Shown: positions 1-9,665 of the stretch, in pieces
How positions within the stretch are numbered: position 1 is the stretch's first letter
How the letters are laid out: each line of letters begins with the position of its first letter
Origin: Intestinirhabdus alba
GTDB taxonomy: Bacteria > Pseudomonadota > Gammaproteobacteria > Enterobacterales > Enterobacteriaceae
NCBI RefSeq assembly: GCF_009711095.1
Contig: NZ_WMJZ01000001.1
Coordinates: 248,001 to 312,000, forward strand
Direction: 5' to 3'
DNA length: 64,000 nt
The notes under the pieces: model-generated
The model's database searches: none
What the model saw: the letters and a program-made list of their open reading frames with translations, nothing else
Told to the model about the DNA's origin: nothing
Position numbers and translations under genes: made by a program

Positions 1-387
1 GGTGTTGGAGAAGGCGGCCTGCTTCTGGCGCTCAAGGTTGTTGGTGGTGGAGCCGCACTCAAAGTCGAAGGTGCCGTTCTGCAGCAGCGGAATGCGGTTC
101 TGGGAGGTAATCGGCATCAGCTTGACCTGCAGATCGGGCTTATTGAGCCTCTTCTTGACGGCCTCAACGATGGCGTTGGAGAAGTCCTGAGAATAGCCCA
201 CCACTTTTTGCTGGTTATCGTAGTAGGAAAATGGCACGGAGGATTCCCGATGGCCAACGACGATAACGCCGTTTTTGGCGATTTTCTCCAGGGTGCCGCC
301 CGCGGCGGGTGCGGCGTCTTGCGCATGGGCCAGAGCGGTGGTCATTCCCACGATCAGCATTGCCGTGGCTGGTTTACATAATTGCAT
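1..387 (-). CDS. gltI: Glutamate/aspartate ABC transporter periplasmic binding protein (partial, N-terminal part)
   Basis: The first 129 residues of the periplasmic binding protein of the GltIJKL importer; the rest lies beyond the left edge. A signal peptide is visible (positively charged start, hydrophobic core, cleavage likely after AHA at about residue 22), followed by the family sequence VIVVGHRESSVPFSYYDNQQ and the conserved FDFECGSTTNN region. Near identity to E. coli GltI supports the name. The protein captures L-glutamate and L-aspartate in the periplasm for the inner-membrane permease. The ATG at 385-387 is chosen because it begins the signal peptide. It is transcribed away from the rest of the window, so the gltJKL genes should lie to the left. 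Confidence 0.95.
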   Translation of the reverse strand, partial: MQLCKPATAMLIVGMTTALAHAQDAAPAAGGTLEKIAKNGVIVVGHRESSVPFSYYDNQQKVVGYSQDFSNAIVEAVKKRLNKPDLQVKLMPITSQNRIPLLQNGTFDFECGSTTNNLERQKQAAFSNT

Positions 388-747
388 ATCCAACTCCTTT
401 TATCGTCTGCGCCATCGAAGCCTCAATATCCGTTGTAAGGAAGGATTATCTGCGGCTATCGGTCCACAGTTTCTGGTGTGTTTGTTAACATTGAGTGTGG
501 CTTAATGTAAATATTTTGCTGCAATATTGTTTGTTTTTTGCGAAGTGCGCCGCACCGTTTTAAAGCAATCTGCCGCTGTTGCACCGTTTTAGTGCTGTCG
601 GCGATCGCATTTGGTGCGCCCGGACGGCTCTGGCGGTCATCGCACGGTTTGCCATATAAAACAAAGCAATGGACGTGCCAGTTTGCATTGAAGGAGAAGG
701 GAGCGGGCCGGACGGCGGGGGAGGAAAATGCCGTCCGGTATCTGAGG
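388..747. other. gltI-lnt intergenic region with hairpin
   Basis: 360 bases between the start of gltI and the end of lnt. The part next to gltI is AT-rich and should hold its promoter. An inverted repeat with 9-bp arms (708-716 and 730-738, arm CCGGACGGC) lies just past the lnt stop codon. It has no T run on the lnt side, so it may be an mRNA 3' end stabiliser or REP-like palindrome rather than a classical terminator. No credible gene was seen here. Confidence 0.5.
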
Positions 748-2301
748 TTACAGGGAGGCGTCCCGACGGCGTCGCTGACGCAGGCTTGCAAGTACCGCGA
801 TAAAGCCGAACAGCGCGGTGAGGGCCCACAGCGGCCAGCCGCCGAGGCGGGCGTACGGCGTCAGCCCGGCGGTGGGCGTAACGCTGGCGGTCAGCACGTC
901 GCGGGTGAACTGTGGCAGCATCGCCTGGATCTCGCCCTGCGGGCCAATTACCGCCGTAATGCCGTTGTTGGTGCTGCGCAGCAGCGGCCGCGCCAGCTCC
1001 AGCGAACGCATTCTCGCCATCTGGAAGTGCTGCCACGGCCCGATGGATTTACCAAACCAGGCGTCGTTGGAGAGAGTCAGCAGGTAGTCGGTATCCGGAC
1101 GGAAGTTATCCCGCACCTGTTCACCGAGAATAATTTCGTAGCAGATGGCCGCCGTCAGCTTAAGGCCCTGGGCGCGCAGCTGCGGCTGCACGTACGGCCC
1201 ACGGCTGAACGAGGACATCGGCAGATCGAAGAATGGCGCGAGCGGGCGCAGGATTGACCCCAGCGGGACAAATTCGCCAAACGGCACCAGATGGTTTTTA
1301 TTGTAGCGGTTGCTGGAGTCGTAGCGGTACGGACTGGTTTTGCCCAGGGTAATGATGGTATTCCAGGTATCGTAGCGATTCTGCGCATTCAGGCGCGCAT
1401 CGACGATGCCGGTGATCAGGGTGCTGCCTTGCTTTTGTAGCAGATCGTCCATCATGCCGAGGAAGCGCTGCTGGTTGGCTTCCAGATCCGGAATCGCCGA
1501 CTCCGGCCAGATAATCAGCTGCGACTGGCCCATAAGCGGCCGGGTGGCGTTGAGGTAGATTTTCAGCGTGTTAATCAGCTGGCCTTCGTCCCACTTCAGC
1601 GACTGCGGAATATTGCCCTGCACCATTGACACCCGGGTGGTTTTCTCCGGCAGCGGCGTATACCACTGAACAACGCGCAGCGGGAAGGGCAGGGCCAGCA
1701 GCAGCGCCGCCGCCAGCAGCGGACGCCAGCTGCGGGTCGCCAGCGCCAGGGCCAGCAGGCCGCTGCTCATCATCAGCAGGAAGGTGATCGCCTGCACCCC
1801 CATCACCGGTGCCAGCCCTTTCAGCGGGCCGTCGATCTGGCTGTAACCAAACTGCAGCCACGGGAAGCCGGTCAGTACCCAGCCGCGCAGGAACTCGGTG
1901 ATTTGCCAGACCACCGGCGCGGCGACGGCCACCCGCAGCCAGCTGGTTTTTGGCCACAGGCGCGCAAGGAGACCGGCGAACAGGCCGGTATAGAGCGAAA
2001 GATAAGCGGCGAGCAGCGCCACCAGCAGCACGTTTACCGGGCCTGGCATACCGCCGAACTGCGCGATGCTGACGTAGACCCAGTTGACGCCGGTGCCGAA
2101 CAGCCCCAGCCCCCAGACGTAGCCGATGGCGGCGGACTGCCGCGGACGGCGATTGAAGGTCAACCCCTGCAGGCCCGCCAGCGAAATAATCGCCGCAGGC
2201 CAGAAGTCGTAGGGGGAGAAGGCCAGCGTGCCGCAGGCACCGAATAATAACGCCAGCAGCAGGCGAATGCACTGGCGTTCAGGTAAAGGGGCAAATGCCA
2301 T
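748..2301 (-). CDS. lnt: Apolipoprotein N-acyltransferase
   Basis: Inner-membrane enzyme that adds the third acyl chain to the N-terminal cysteine of lipoproteins, using phospholipid as donor. 517 residues, close to the E. coli length. The first ~210 residues carry several hydrophobic segments (for example [16 protein letters not shown]); the periplasmic nitrilase-type domain follows. The catalytic triad is visible at the E. coli positions: Glu267 in WPESAIPD, Lys335 in NRYNKNHL and Cys387 in AAICYEI. It is the last gene of the minus-strand corC-lnt group, 22 bases after corC, which suggests co-transcription. The ATG start at 2301 matches the E. coli N-terminus MAFA. Confidence 0.97.
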   Translation of the reverse strand: MAFAPLPERQCIRLLLALLFGACGTLAFSPYDFWPAAIISLAGLQGLTFNRRPRQSAAIGYVWGLGLFGTGVNWVYVSIAQFGGMPGPVNVLLVALLAAYLSLYTGLFAGLLARLWPKTSWLRVAVAAPVVWQITEFLRGWVLTGFPWLQFGYSQIDGPLKGLAPVMGVQAITFLLMMSSGLLALALATRSWRPLLAAALLLALPFPLRVVQWYTPLPEKTTRVSMVQGNIPQSLKWDEGQLINTLKIYLNATRPLMGQSQLIIWPESAIPDLEANQQRFLGMMDDLLQKQGSTLITGIVDARLNAQNRYDTWNTIITLGKTSPYRYDSSNRYNKNHLVPFGEFVPLGSILRPLAPFFDLPMSSFSRGPYVQPQLRAQGLKLTAAICYEIILGEQVRDNFRPDTDYLLTLSNDAWFGKSIGPWQHFQMARMRSLELARPLLRSTNNGITAVIGPQGEIQAMLPQFTRDVLTASVTPTAGLTPYARLGGWPLWALTALFGFIAVLASLRQRRRRDASL

Positions 2302-2323
2302 TTAGTTTTTCATCCAGTCGGTG

Positions 2324-3202
2324 TTATTCGTTCAGCGTGGGCTGTGGGGAGTCGTCCGGAATTCTGACGTGAACCTGAATAATGCGGCGGCTGTCGGCCA
2401 TCGCCACCTTAAACTGGTAGCCGTCGATGTCGATGGTTTCACCGCGGGCCGGCAGGTGGCCAAACGCCTGCATCACCAGCCCGCCGATGGTGTCCACCTC
2501 TTCATCGCTGAAGCCAGTGCCGAAGGCCTCGTTGAAGTCCTCAATCGGAGCCAGCGCCCGGACGGTCCAGGTGTGGCGGCTGAGCTGGCGGAAGTCGATG
2601 TCATCCTCTTCGTCGTACTCATCTTCGATTTCGCCGACGATAAGCTCCAGGATATCCTCGATAGTCACCAGCCCGGAAACGCCGCCGAACTCGTCGATAA
2701 CAATTGCCATGTGGTAACGCTGGGAGCGGAACTCCTTGAGCATACGGTCAACGCGCTTGCTCTCCGGAACCACGACGGCCGGTCGTAACACTTTTTCCAT
2801 GCTGAAGGCTTCGGCGTCGCTGCGCATAAACGGCAGCAGATCCTTGGCCATCAGAATCCCTTCAATGTGATCCTTATCTTCGCTAATCACCGGAAAGCGC
2901 GAGTGGGCGGACTCAATGATGACGTCGAGGCACTCGTCCAGGGACTGATTGCGTTTCAGGGTAATCATCTGGGAGCGGGGGATCATGATGTCGCGAACGC
3001 GCTGGTCGGCGATGTCCATCACCCCTTCAAGCATATCGCGCGTATCTTCATCGATAAGCTCGTTCTGCCCGGAATCACGGATCAGCGCCAGCAGTTCCTC
3101 ACGGTTTTTCGGCTCCCCGTGGAAAAGCTGGCTCAGTAACAGGGAGAAAAATCCCTTCTTGTTGCCTGGTGTGTCACTACTGTGTGAATTGTCGTCGCTC
3201 AT
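2324..3202 (-). CDS. corC: CorC/YbeX, CBS-domain protein linked to magnesium/cobalt efflux
   Basis: 292 residues, the usual length. A pair of CBS domains (about residues 70-190, with [10 protein letters not shown] and [19 protein letters not shown]) is followed by a C-terminal CorC/HlyC transporter-associated domain ending in [15 protein letters not shown]. The family is associated with Mg2+/Co2+ efflux and, as YbeX, with ribosome maturation, which fits its place beside ybeY. It is soluble, with no membrane segment seen. It lies between ybeY and lnt on the same strand; the gap to ybeY is 96 bases. Confidence 0.95.
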   Translation of the reverse strand: MSDDNSHSSDTPGNKKGFFSLLLSQLFHGEPKNREELLALIRDSGQNELIDEDTRDMLEGVMDIADQRVRDIMIPRSQMITLKRNQSLDECLDVIIESAHSRFPVISEDKDHIEGILMAKDLLPFMRSDAEAFSMEKVLRPAVVVPESKRVDRMLKEFRSQRYHMAIVIDEFGGVSGLVTIEDILELIVGEIEDEYDEEDDIDFRQLSRHTWTVRALAPIEDFNEAFGTGFSDEEVDTIGGLVMQAFGHLPARGETIDIDGYQFKVAMADSRRIIQVHVRIPDDSPQPTLNE

Positions 3203-3298
3203 GGCGTCGTGTGGGTTCTCATGTTAGTTAAACGGTGCCGGCGCGCGAAAACTCAGCGCCCGACATTACGGCAGCCGCAGGGCGGAAAGCCCGGCAGC

Positions 3299-3769
3299 TT
3301 ACTCCTTCTCGGCAATGTACGGGTCCTCGTAGCCCAGGGCAAGCATAATCTCGGTTTCGAGGGACTCCATCTCTTCCGCTTCATCATCTTCAATATGGTC
3401 GTAGCCCAGCAGATGCAGGCTGCCGTGCACCACCATATGCGCCCAGTGGGCCTCCGGCGGCTTGCCCTGCTCGTGGGCCTCCCGCTCCACCACCTGGCGG
3501 CAGATGACCAGATCGCCCAGCAGCGGCATCTCCTCTATGCCCGGCGGCGCTTCGAACGGGAAGGAGAGCACGTTGGTGGACTTGTCTTTCCCGCGCCAGG
3601 TGAGGTTAAGCTCGTGGCTTTCGGCCTCGTCCACCAGGCGGATCGTCACCTCCGCCTCCGCCTGAAACGGCAGGATGGCCGCATCCAGCCACGCCTGGAG
3701 CTGGCTCTCCGCCGGCAGGCCGCTGCTGTCTTCACAGGCCAGCTGTAAATCGAGAATCACCTGACTCAT
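3299..3769 (-). CDS. ybeY: Endoribonuclease YbeY, 16S rRNA maturation factor
   Basis: Single-strand-specific metallo-endoribonuclease needed for 16S rRNA 3'-end processing and ribosome quality control. 156 residues, one longer than in E. coli. The zinc-binding motif [11 protein letters not shown] is present (His115, His119, His125). A longer upstream reading frame exists but the ATG at 3769, giving [11 protein letters not shown], matches the family and overlaps the ybeZ stop codon by four bases (ATGA), the usual coupled arrangement in this operon. Confidence 0.96.
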   Translation of the reverse strand: MSQVILDLQLACEDSSGLPAESQLQAWLDAAILPFQAEAEVTIRLVDEAESHELNLTWRGKDKSTNVLSFPFEAPPGIEEMPLLGDLVICRQVVEREAHEQGKPPEAHWAHMVVHGSLHLLGYDHIEDDEAEEMESLETEIMLALGYEDPYIAEKE

Positions 3770-4812
3770 TTCTGCTCCTGCTCCTGGGCTTCGCGCTTGC
3801 GTTCCGCCGCCAGTGCCGCCTTCCGTTTCTGCTCCGCCTCTTCCCACGCCTCATAGGCGTTAACGATGCGGGCAACCACCGGGTGGCGCACTACGTCCTC
3901 GCTGTGGAAGAAGTTAAAGCTGATTTCATCCACCTCCGACAGCACCTCAATGGCGTGGCGCAGGCCGGATTTGGTGCTGCGCGGCAGGTCGATCTGGGTG
4001 ACGTCGCCGGTGATCACCGCCTTCGAGTTAAAGCCGATGCGCGTCAGGAACATTTTCATCTGCTCGATGGTGGTGTTCTGGCTCTCGTCGAGAATAATAA
4101 AGGCGTCGTTCAGCGTCCGGCCGCGCATATAGGCCAGCGGCGCAACCTCAATCACGTTGCGCTCAATCAGCTTTTCCACTTTCTCGAAGCCGAGCATTTC
4201 AAACAGGGCGTCGTACAGCGGGCGCAGATAAGGGTCCACCTTCTGGCTCAGATCGCCCGGCAGAAAGCCGAGCTTTTCGCCCGCCTCGACCGCCGGACGG
4301 GTCAGCAGAATGCGGCGAATCTCCTGGCGCTCAAGGGCGTCGACCGCCGCGGCCACCGCCAGATAGGTCTTCCCGGTGCCCGCCGGGCCGATCCCGAAGG
4401 TGATATCGTGATCGAGAATATTGGCGATGTACTGCGCCTGGTTCGGCGTGCGCGGCTTAATCACCCCGCGCTTAGTTTTGATATTCACCGCCTTGCCGTA
4501 TTCCGGCACGCTCTCCGCGCTCTGCTCAAGCACGCGCGCTTCCTTAATCGCGAGGTGGATCTGCTCCGGTTCGATATCCTGGGTCTGGCCGCGCAGGGGG
4601 GCGGTATCCACATACAGACTGCGCAGAATATCCGCCGCGGCGGTGACGCAAAGCGGGCGGCCGGTCAGCTTAAAGTGATTGTCACGGCGGCCGATCTCGA
4701 TGCCGAGACGGCGCTCCAGCTGCTTGATGTTGTCATCAAACGGGCCGCAAAGGCTCAGCAGACGGGCGTTGTCGGCGGGTTCGAGGGTGATTTCACGAGT
4801 ATCTATGTTCAA
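3766..4812 (-). CDS. ybeZ: PhoH-family ATPase YbeZ
   Basis: PhoH-like P-loop ATPase thought to work with YbeY in RNA metabolism. Walker A GPAGTGKT sits at residues 142-149 and Walker B at FIILDESQN; a charged Lys/Arg/Glu-rich tail ends the protein. The start is placed at a TTG (4810-4812), giving [12 protein letters not shown] as in E. coli, with AGAGGAA just upstream as ribosome-binding site; the frame stays open for 30 more codons upstream but those residues have no family match. 348 residues. It overlaps ybeY by four bases. Confidence 0.93.
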   Translation of the reverse strand: MNIDTREITLEPADNARLLSLCGPFDDNIKQLERRLGIEIGRRDNHFKLTGRPLCVTAAADILRSLYVDTAPLRGQTQDIEPEQIHLAIKEARVLEQSAESVPEYGKAVNIKTKRGVIKPRTPNQAQYIANILDHDITFGIGPAGTGKTYLAVAAAVDALERQEIRRILLTRPAVEAGEKLGFLPGDLSQKVDPYLRPLYDALFEMLGFEKVEKLIERNVIEVAPLAYMRGRTLNDAFIILDESQNTTIEQMKMFLTRIGFNSKAVITGDVTQIDLPRSTKSGLRHAIEVLSEVDEISFNFFHSEDVVRHPVVARIVNAYEAWEEAEQKRKAALAAERKREAQEQEQK

Positions 4813-5028
4813 ACTGTTCCTCTGTATGCATAGGTTGCCGGAAGCGAACGTTCGCCGGCTGCCAGGGAAATTATTCACGCCATGGGATAAAGGCGCAAGC
4901 ATTGCAAAGATGATGGGGACGAAGAGGGGAATTACAAGGCCCGCCCCTTTTCCTTCGGGGATGAAGGGGCGGCGGCAGAGCGTAAAGCGCCCGCCCTGGT
5001 CTCGCCGCAGGGGGAGGGCGCTGTCGGG

Positions 5029-6453
5029 TCAGGGCTGCCAGAAACCGACGCCCAGATCGTTCTCTTTACGGGTGCGGGCGATGACCGACTCCGGCGTCTC
5101 CGCCACCCGCAGGCCCATCTCCTCTTCCGTGCGCACGACCCTGCCGCGCAGGGAGTTGGGATAGACGTCGACGATCTCCACATCGACAAATTTACCGATC
5201 ATTGACGGTTCGCCCTCGAAGTTCACCACGCGGTTGTTCTCGGTGCGCCCCGACAGCTCCATGATGTTCTTACGCGAAGTTCCTTCCACCAGAATACGCT
5301 GCACGGTGCCGAGCATCCGGCGACTCCAGGCCATCGCCTGCTGGTTGATCCGCTGCTGAAGAAGCTGCAGGCGCTGCTTTTTCTCCTCTTCCGGCACGTC
5401 GTCAACCATATCGGCCGCCGGGGTGCCCGGACGCGCGGAGAAAATAAAGCTATAGCTCATATCGAAGTTGACGTCGGCAATCAGCTTCATGGTCTGCTCA
5501 AAGTCCTGGTCGGTTTCGCCGGGGAAGCCAACGATAAAGTCGGAGCTTATCTGAATGTCCGGGCGCGCCGCGCGTAGCCTGCGGATAATCGACTTATACT
5601 CCAGCGCCGTATGGGTGCGGCCCATCAGGTTAAGCACCCGGTCCGAGCCGCTCTGTACCGGCAGGTGCAGGAAGCTCACCAGCTCCGGCGTATCGCGATA
5701 CACCTCGATAATCTCGTCGGTGAACTCGATGGGATGGCTGGTGGTGAAGCGAATGCGGTCAATGCCGTCAATGGCTGCCACCAGGCGCAGCAGATCGGCG
5801 AAAGAGCCGGTGGTGCCGTCGTAGTTCTCACCGCGCCAGGCGTTAACGTTCTGGCCGAGCAGGTTCACTTCGCGTACGCCCTGGGCGGCGAGCTGGGCGA
5901 TTTCAAACAGGATGTCGTCAGACGGCCGGCTGACCTCCTCGCCGCGGGTGTAGGGCACCACGCAGTAGGTGCAGTACTTGTTGCAGCCTTCCATGATGGA
6001 GACGAAGGCGGTGGGGCCTTCCGCGCGTGGCTCCGGCAGACGGTCGAATTTTTCGATCTCCGGGAAGCTGATGTCCACCACCGGGCTGCGGTTGCCGCGT
6101 ACGGAGTTGATCATCTCCGGCAGGCGGTGCAGCGTCTGCGGGCCAAAGATAATGTCGACATAGTGGGCGCGTTGGCGAATATGATCGCCTTCCTGCGAGG
6201 CCACGCAGCCGCCGACGCCGATAATCAGGTCAGGGTTCTTCTCTTTTAACAGCCGCCAGCGTCCCAGCTGATGGAAGACTTTCTCCTGCGCTTTCTCGCG
6301 AATAGAGCAGGTATTCAGCAGTAGCACGTCCGCTTCTTCCGCCACGTCGGTCAACTGATAGCCGTGGGTGGCATCCAGCAGATCGGCCATCTTCGATGAA
6401 TCGTACTCGTTCATCTGACAGCCCCAGGTTTTAATATGGAGTTTTTTGGTCAT
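5029..6453 (-). CDS. miaB: tRNA-2-methylthio-N6-dimethylallyladenosine synthase MiaB
   Basis: Radical-SAM methylthiotransferase that converts i6A37 to ms2i6A37 in tRNAs reading UNN codons. 474 residues, identical in length to E. coli. The auxiliary cluster cysteines (Cys12, Cys49, Cys83) and the radical-SAM CxxxCxxC (Cys157, Cys161, Cys164 in GCNKYCTYC) are all present, with a C-terminal TRAM domain. The ATG at 6453 ([12 protein letters not shown]) is chosen over an in-frame start 53 codons upstream. It is first in the minus-strand block and divergent from ubiF. Confidence 0.97.
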   Translation of the reverse strand: MTKKLHIKTWGCQMNEYDSSKMADLLDATHGYQLTDVAEEADVLLLNTCSIREKAQEKVFHQLGRWRLLKEKNPDLIIGVGGCVASQEGDHIRQRAHYVDIIFGPQTLHRLPEMINSVRGNRSPVVDISFPEIEKFDRLPEPRAEGPTAFVSIMEGCNKYCTYCVVPYTRGEEVSRPSDDILFEIAQLAAQGVREVNLLGQNVNAWRGENYDGTTGSFADLLRLVAAIDGIDRIRFTTSHPIEFTDEIIEVYRDTPELVSFLHLPVQSGSDRVLNLMGRTHTALEYKSIIRRLRAARPDIQISSDFIVGFPGETDQDFEQTMKLIADVNFDMSYSFIFSARPGTPAADMVDDVPEEEKKQRLQLLQQRINQQAMAWSRRMLGTVQRILVEGTSRKNIMELSGRTENNRVVNFEGEPSMIGKFVDVEIVDVYPNSLRGRVVRTEEEMGLRVAETPESVIARTRKENDLGVGFWQP

Positions 6454-6600
6454 CGACTTGCTCTTGCGAAATAGTGGCCGGGAATGCAGGGCGCATAGTG
6501 TAATGCTTTGCCGCCCTGGTGACCAGCGTGACGCATCACGCTGCGACAGCGCGCGGAAATCCTGTAAACTGAGATGATACACCTGACAGGATGAGTGGCC

Positions 6601-7776
6601 ATGACACAGCAATCAACGGAAGTCGCCATTGTTGGCGGCGGAATGGTCGGCGGCGCGCTGGCGCTGGGGCTGGCGCAGCGCGGTTTTACGGTAACCGTTA
6701 TCGACAGGAGCGAACCGGGGCCGTTTACCCCCGACGCGCCGCCTGACGTGCGGATTTCGGCGGTCAGCGCGGCCTCCGTGGCGCTGCTGCAGGGGCTGGG
6801 CGTCTGGGGAGCGGTGCAGGGGATGCGCTGCCATCCGTACCGGCGGCTGGAGACCTGGGAGTGGGAGAGCGCCCGCGTGGCCTTCGACGCCGCCGAGCTA
6901 ACGCTGCCGCAGCTTGGCTATATGGTGGAGAACACCGTCCTGCAGCAGGCAATCTGGCAGGCGCTGGCGGCGCATCCTGCGGTGACGCTGCGCGTTCCCG
7001 CGTCGCTGGCCGCCCTGCATCGTCACTCCGACGGCTACGCGCTGGCGCTGGATAACGGCGAACGGATCGCGGCGCGGCTGGTTATCGGAGCCGACGGGGC
7101 CAATTCCCAGGTGCGGCAGATGGCCGGGATCGGCATTCATGCCTGGCACTATGCCCAGTCCTGTATGTTAATCACCGTGCGCTGCGAGGCATCGCCGGGC
7201 GACGCCACGTGGCAGCAGTTTACCCCCGCCGGGCCGCGGGCGTTCCTGCCGCTGTTTGACGACTGGGCGTCGCTGGTCTGGTACGATGCGCCGGCGCGGA
7301 TTCGCCAGCTGCAGGGGATGAATATGGCGCAGCTGCAAAAGGAAATCAGCCAATGCTTTCCGGCGCGGCTGGGCGCGGTAACGCCGGTGGCCGCGGGCGC
7401 TTTTCCGCTCACCCGTCGCCATGCCCTGCAGTACGTGCAGCCGGGGCTGGCGCTGGTGGGCGATGCCGCGCATACCATCCATCCGCTGGCGGGGCAGGGG
7501 GTGAACCTGGGCTACCGGGACGTCGATGCGCTGCTTGAGGTGCTGGCGAATGCCCGCGCGCACGACGAGGCGTGGGCCAGCCGGTCGGTGCTGATGCGAT
7601 ATCAAACGCGGCGCATGATGGATAACTTCATGATGCAAAGCGGAATGGATCTCTTCTACGCCGGGTTCAGCAACTCTCTTCCGCCGCTGCGTCTGATGCG
7701 CAATCTCGGGCTGATGGCGGCGGCGCGGGCGGGCGTGCTGAAGCGCCGGGCGCTGAAGTATGCGCTGGGGCTGTAG
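6601..7776 (+). CDS. ubiF: 3-demethoxyubiquinol 3-hydroxylase
   Basis: FAD-dependent monooxygenase of ubiquinone biosynthesis (hydroxylation of the ring at C6 of demethoxyubiquinol). 391 residues as in E. coli. It has the N-terminal dinucleotide-binding motif [13 protein letters not shown], the mid-protein [12 protein letters not shown] motif and the FAD ribose-binding motif [15 protein letters not shown]. The ATG at 6601 is preferred to an in-frame GTG two codons earlier because it gives the family N-terminus. It is divergent from miaB across about 150 bases. Confidence 0.96.
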   Translation: MTQQSTEVAIVGGGMVGGALALGLAQRGFTVTVIDRSEPGPFTPDAPPDVRISAVSAASVALLQGLGVWGAVQGMRCHPYRRLETWEWESARVAFDAAELTLPQLGYMVENTVLQQAIWQALAAHPAVTLRVPASLAALHRHSDGYALALDNGERIAARLVIGADGANSQVRQMAGIGIHAWHYAQSCMLITVRCEASPGDATWQQFTPAGPRAFLPLFDDWASLVWYDAPARIRQLQGMNMAQLQKEISQCFPARLGAVTPVAAGAFPLTRRHALQYVQPGLALVGDAAHTIHPLAGQGVNLGYRDVDALLEVLANARAHDEAWASRSVLMRYQTRRMMDNFMMQSGMDLFYAGFSNSLPPLRLMRNLGLMAAARAGVLKRRALKYALGL

Positions 7777-7783
7777 CGTCCGG

Positions 7784-8368
7784 CTATACCAGCCGCGAAA
7801 ACAGTGTTTCCCTGCGGGTGCCTTTGGTTATCACTCCCTGATACCAGACGCTTCCGCTGTCGGTCGTCAGGGTTTCGCTCTGCCACTTCCCGGTCACGAT
7901 AAGCGACGCGGTGAAGGCGCTTCTCCCCAGCGCACAGAGCAGAAATAGCAGTACCAACAGCGCAAGCGCTATCGAAAGCGGCTCTTTTTCCAGCGCAAAG
8001 CACTCGTAAATATGAATGGCGATACAGGTCAGCTGCAGGCTTATTTTGCCGGCGAAGCCGCGAATGAAAAACTGCTGAATGCGGTCCGTAGAATAAAAGC
8101 AGGGGTTTTTAAGCATCGCCCGCTGCTCCGGAGCCGGTAAACCATAAACATAGGTCATCCACCAGACATTTTCGCTGAGCGTCAGCGCGGTGCCCGTTTC
8201 ATTCAGCCGGTGCAGATGCATAGAGAGGCCGATGGGAAGGACCAGGACGAGCAGGATGAAATAGACCACCGGCGCTGAGAGACCAAAAAAGGTGAGGCCA
8301 ATGGCGCTGAGAAAAAAGAGCAATGTGGACAGGTGGCTAAAAAAGAGCGGCAAAATCTGATAGTTCAT
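7784..8368 (-). CDS. Unrecognised membrane protein
   Basis: 194 residues, not recognised. Visible: a hydrophobic N-terminal third with about two membrane segments (around residues 10-30 and 33-50), a soluble stretch with NVWWMTYVYGLPAPEQ and FYSTDRIQQFFIRGFAGK, and another hydrophobic segment near residues 130-150 (LSIALALLVLLFLLCALG), then a polar tail. The gene converges on ubiF with 7 bases between stop codons. No homologue sits here in E. coli K-12. Function unknown; a small inner-membrane accessory protein is all the sequence supports. Confidence 0.7.
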   Translation of the reverse strand: MNYQILPLFFSHLSTLLFFLSAIGLTFFGLSAPVVYFILLVLVLPIGLSMHLHRLNETGTALTLSENVWWMTYVYGLPAPEQRAMLKNPCFYSTDRIQQFFIRGFAGKISLQLTCIAIHIYECFALEKEPLSIALALLVLLFLLCALGRSAFTASLIVTGKWQSETLTTDSGSVWYQGVITKGTRRETLFSRLV

Positions 8369-8454
8369 CGCAAAATCCTTTTGTTATGAAGCGGATAATG
8401 TAACATCAGATTGAGAGAGGATACAGCGCGGGGCCCTCTGGCGGCGCGGATAAG

Positions 8455-8482
8455 CAAAAAGCTCGCCGAAGCGAGCTTTTTA
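8455..8482 (-). terminator. Terminator of the tRNA operon (bidirectional shape)
   Basis: GCTCGC-CGAA-GCGAGC stem with an A run on one side and a T run on the other, directly after the last tRNA gene of the minus-strand cluster. Confidence 0.8.
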
Positions 8483-8484
8483 AT

Positions 8485-8559
8485 TGGCTGGGGTACGAGG
8501 ATTCGAACCTCGGAATGCCGGAATCAGAATCCGGTGCCTTACCGCTTGGCGATACCCCA
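8485..8559 (-). tRNA. glnX: tRNA-Gln (CUG), last of the cluster
   Basis: 75-nt gene with encoded CCA, read on the minus strand; anticodon CTG in CCGGATTCTGATTCC. Corresponds by position to E. coli glnX. Confidence 0.95.
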
Positions 8560-8580
8560 ATTGTCTTATGTTGGTTAATC

Positions 8581-8623
8581 TGTGCCAGAATCAGCCCGGT
8601 GGCTTACAGCCTGGCGATACCCA
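8581..8623 (-). pseudogene. tRNA-Gln (CUG) 5'-half remnant
   Basis: This spacer aligns with the acceptor 5' strand, D arm and anticodon arm of the adjacent tRNA-Gln(CUG) but lacks the T arm and 3' acceptor strand; several substitutions are present in the anticodon stem. Confidence 0.7.
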
Positions 8624-8660
8624 ACTATCCTCAGCGTGCGCTGCCGAACGCTTTTAAAAG

Positions 8661-8735
8661 TGGCTGGGGTACGAGGATTCGAACCTCGGAATGCCGGAAT
8701 CAGAATCCGGTGCCTTACCGCTTGGCGATACCCCA
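8661..8735 (-). tRNA. glnV: tRNA-Gln (CUG)
   Basis: 75-nt gene identical to the copy at 8485-8559, anticodon CTG, CCA encoded. Corresponds by position to E. coli glnV. Confidence 0.95.
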
Positions 8736-8830
8736 ATTAATTCTCTGTTGGTATGCTGTGCCAGAATCAGCCCGGTGGCTTACAGCCTGGCGATACCCCA
8801 ATTAATTCTCTGTTGGTATGCTGTGCCAGA
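8735..8830. repeat. 65-bp direct repeat in the tRNA spacer
   Basis: The string starting AATTAATTCTCTGTTGG at 8735 recurs at 8800; each copy runs into a tRNA-Gln remnant beginning TGTGCCAGAA, so a 65-bp unit has been duplicated in tandem. Confidence 0.75.
8757..8800 (-). pseudogene. tRNA-Gln (CUG) 5'-half remnant, second copy
   Basis: Nearly identical to the remnant at 8581-8623 and ends in the intact CGATACCCCA of a tRNA-Gln 5' end. Confidence 0.7.
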
Positions 8831-8844
8831 AATCTGGCGATACC
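8822..8844 (-). pseudogene. Short tRNA-Gln remnant, third copy
   Basis: A further shortened copy (TGTGCCAGAA joined to TCTGGCGATACCC) in which the D arm has been deleted. Confidence 0.5.
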
Positions 8845-8894
8845 CTGATTAATTGCTTTCCAACCTGCCGTAATCAAACGGCACGCTATCAATA

Positions 8895-8971
8895 TGGTGG
8901 CTACGACGGGATTCGAACCTGTGACCCCATCATTATGAGTGATGTGCTCTAACCAACTGAGCTACGTAGCC
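8895..8971 (-). tRNA. metU: tRNA-Met (elongator, CAU)
   Basis: 77-nt gene with CCA, anticodon CAT in CACTCATAATG; identical to the copy at 9407-9483. Corresponds by position to E. coli metU. Confidence 0.95.
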
Positions 8972-8983
8972 TTTTTTCTTCGG

Positions 8984-9058
8984 TGGCTGGGGTACCTGGA
9001 TTCGAACCAGGGAATGCCGGTATCAAAAACCGGTGCCTTACCGCTTGGCGATACCCCA
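8984..9058 (-). tRNA. tRNA-Gln (UUG), third tandem copy
   Basis: 75-nt gene with CCA, anticodon TTG in CCGGTTTTTGATACC. First of three identical copies in sequence order, last in transcription order. Confidence 0.95.
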
Positions 9059-9093
9059 ATGACCGTCGCGGCAGCCCGCAAACCCGAAGATTA

Positions 9094-9168
9094 TGGCTGG
9101 GGTACCTGGATTCGAACCAGGGAATGCCGGTATCAAAAACCGGTGCCTTACCGCTTGGCGATACCCCA
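9094..9168 (-). tRNA. glnW: tRNA-Gln (UUG), second tandem copy
   Basis: 75-nt gene identical to its neighbours. The 35-nt spacers on either side are also identical, so the whole unit repeats every 110 bp. Confidence 0.95.
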
Positions 9169-9203
9169 ATGACCGTCGCGGCAGCCCGCAAACCCGAAGA
9201 TTA

Positions 9204-9278
9204 TGGCTGGGGTACCTGGATTCGAACCAGGGAATGCCGGTATCAAAAACCGGTGCCTTACCGCTTGGCGATACCCCA
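9204..9278 (-). tRNA. glnU: tRNA-Gln (UUG), first tandem copy
   Basis: 75-nt gene identical to the two downstream copies; anticodon TTG, CCA encoded. Follows the Leu tRNA as in E. coli. Confidence 0.95.
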
Positions 9279-9313
9279 ACAACACTGTTCTTATTGCAAC
9301 GCATACGGGTGAA

Positions 9314-9398
9314 TGGTGCGGGAGGCGAGACTTGAACTCGCACACCTTGCGGCGCCAGAACCTAAATCTGGTGCGTCTACCAATTTCGCCACTCCCGC
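9314..9398 (-). tRNA. leuW: tRNA-Leu (UAG)
   Basis: 85-nt class II tRNA gene with variable arm and encoded CCA; anticodon TAG in CAGATTTAGGTTCTG. Matches E. coli leuW. Confidence 0.95.
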
Positions 9399-9406
9399 AA
9401 AAAAGA

Positions 9407-9483
9407 TGGTGGCTACGACGGGATTCGAACCTGTGACCCCATCATTATGAGTGATGTGCTCTAACCAACTGAGCTACGTAGCC
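9407..9483 (-). tRNA. metT: tRNA-Met (elongator, CAU), first gene of the operon
   Basis: 77-nt gene with CCA, identical to metU. It begins the cluster, about 40 bases after the promoter. Confidence 0.95.
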
Positions 9484-9523
9484 CTCTTTTTTCGCGCGTT
9501 ACCTTATCGGCGTTGCGGGGCGC

Positions 9524-9552
9524 ATTATGCGTATTGAACCCTGAAGCGTCAA
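9524..9552 (-). promoter_or_regulatory. tRNA operon promoter
   Basis: On the minus strand, -35 TTGACG (9547-9552) and -10 CATAAT (9524-9529) are 17 bases apart and followed by a GC-rich discriminator GCGCCCCGC, the pattern of stringently controlled stable-RNA promoters. Confidence 0.85.
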
Positions 9553-9665
9553 CCTCTTTTTCATCGAAAAACGCCGGAATACGACCGTTTGCTCAGGTTG
9601 CGAACAGCGTGGCGCAATTATCGGCAATTATCGATTATTGATCGCTTTCGGCGGGGAATTTCGCT

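Larger units (their letters stand above)
8984..9278. repeat. 110-bp tandem array of tRNA-Gln(UUG) plus spacer
   Basis: Three exact tRNA copies at a period of 110 bp (starts 8984, 9094, 9204). The two internal spacers, which contain CCGTCGCGGCAGCCCGC, are identical, showing recent unequal duplication. Confidence 0.9.

Noticed and set aside
8984-9278. Regular 110-bp repeats that look CRISPR-like
   Set aside because: The repeated unit is a complete tRNA-Gln gene and the spacers are identical rather than unique.
8515-9436. Several short open frames on both strands with repeated peptides such as LGYLDSNQGMPVSKTG
   Set aside because: They are translations of the tRNA genes and their spacers.
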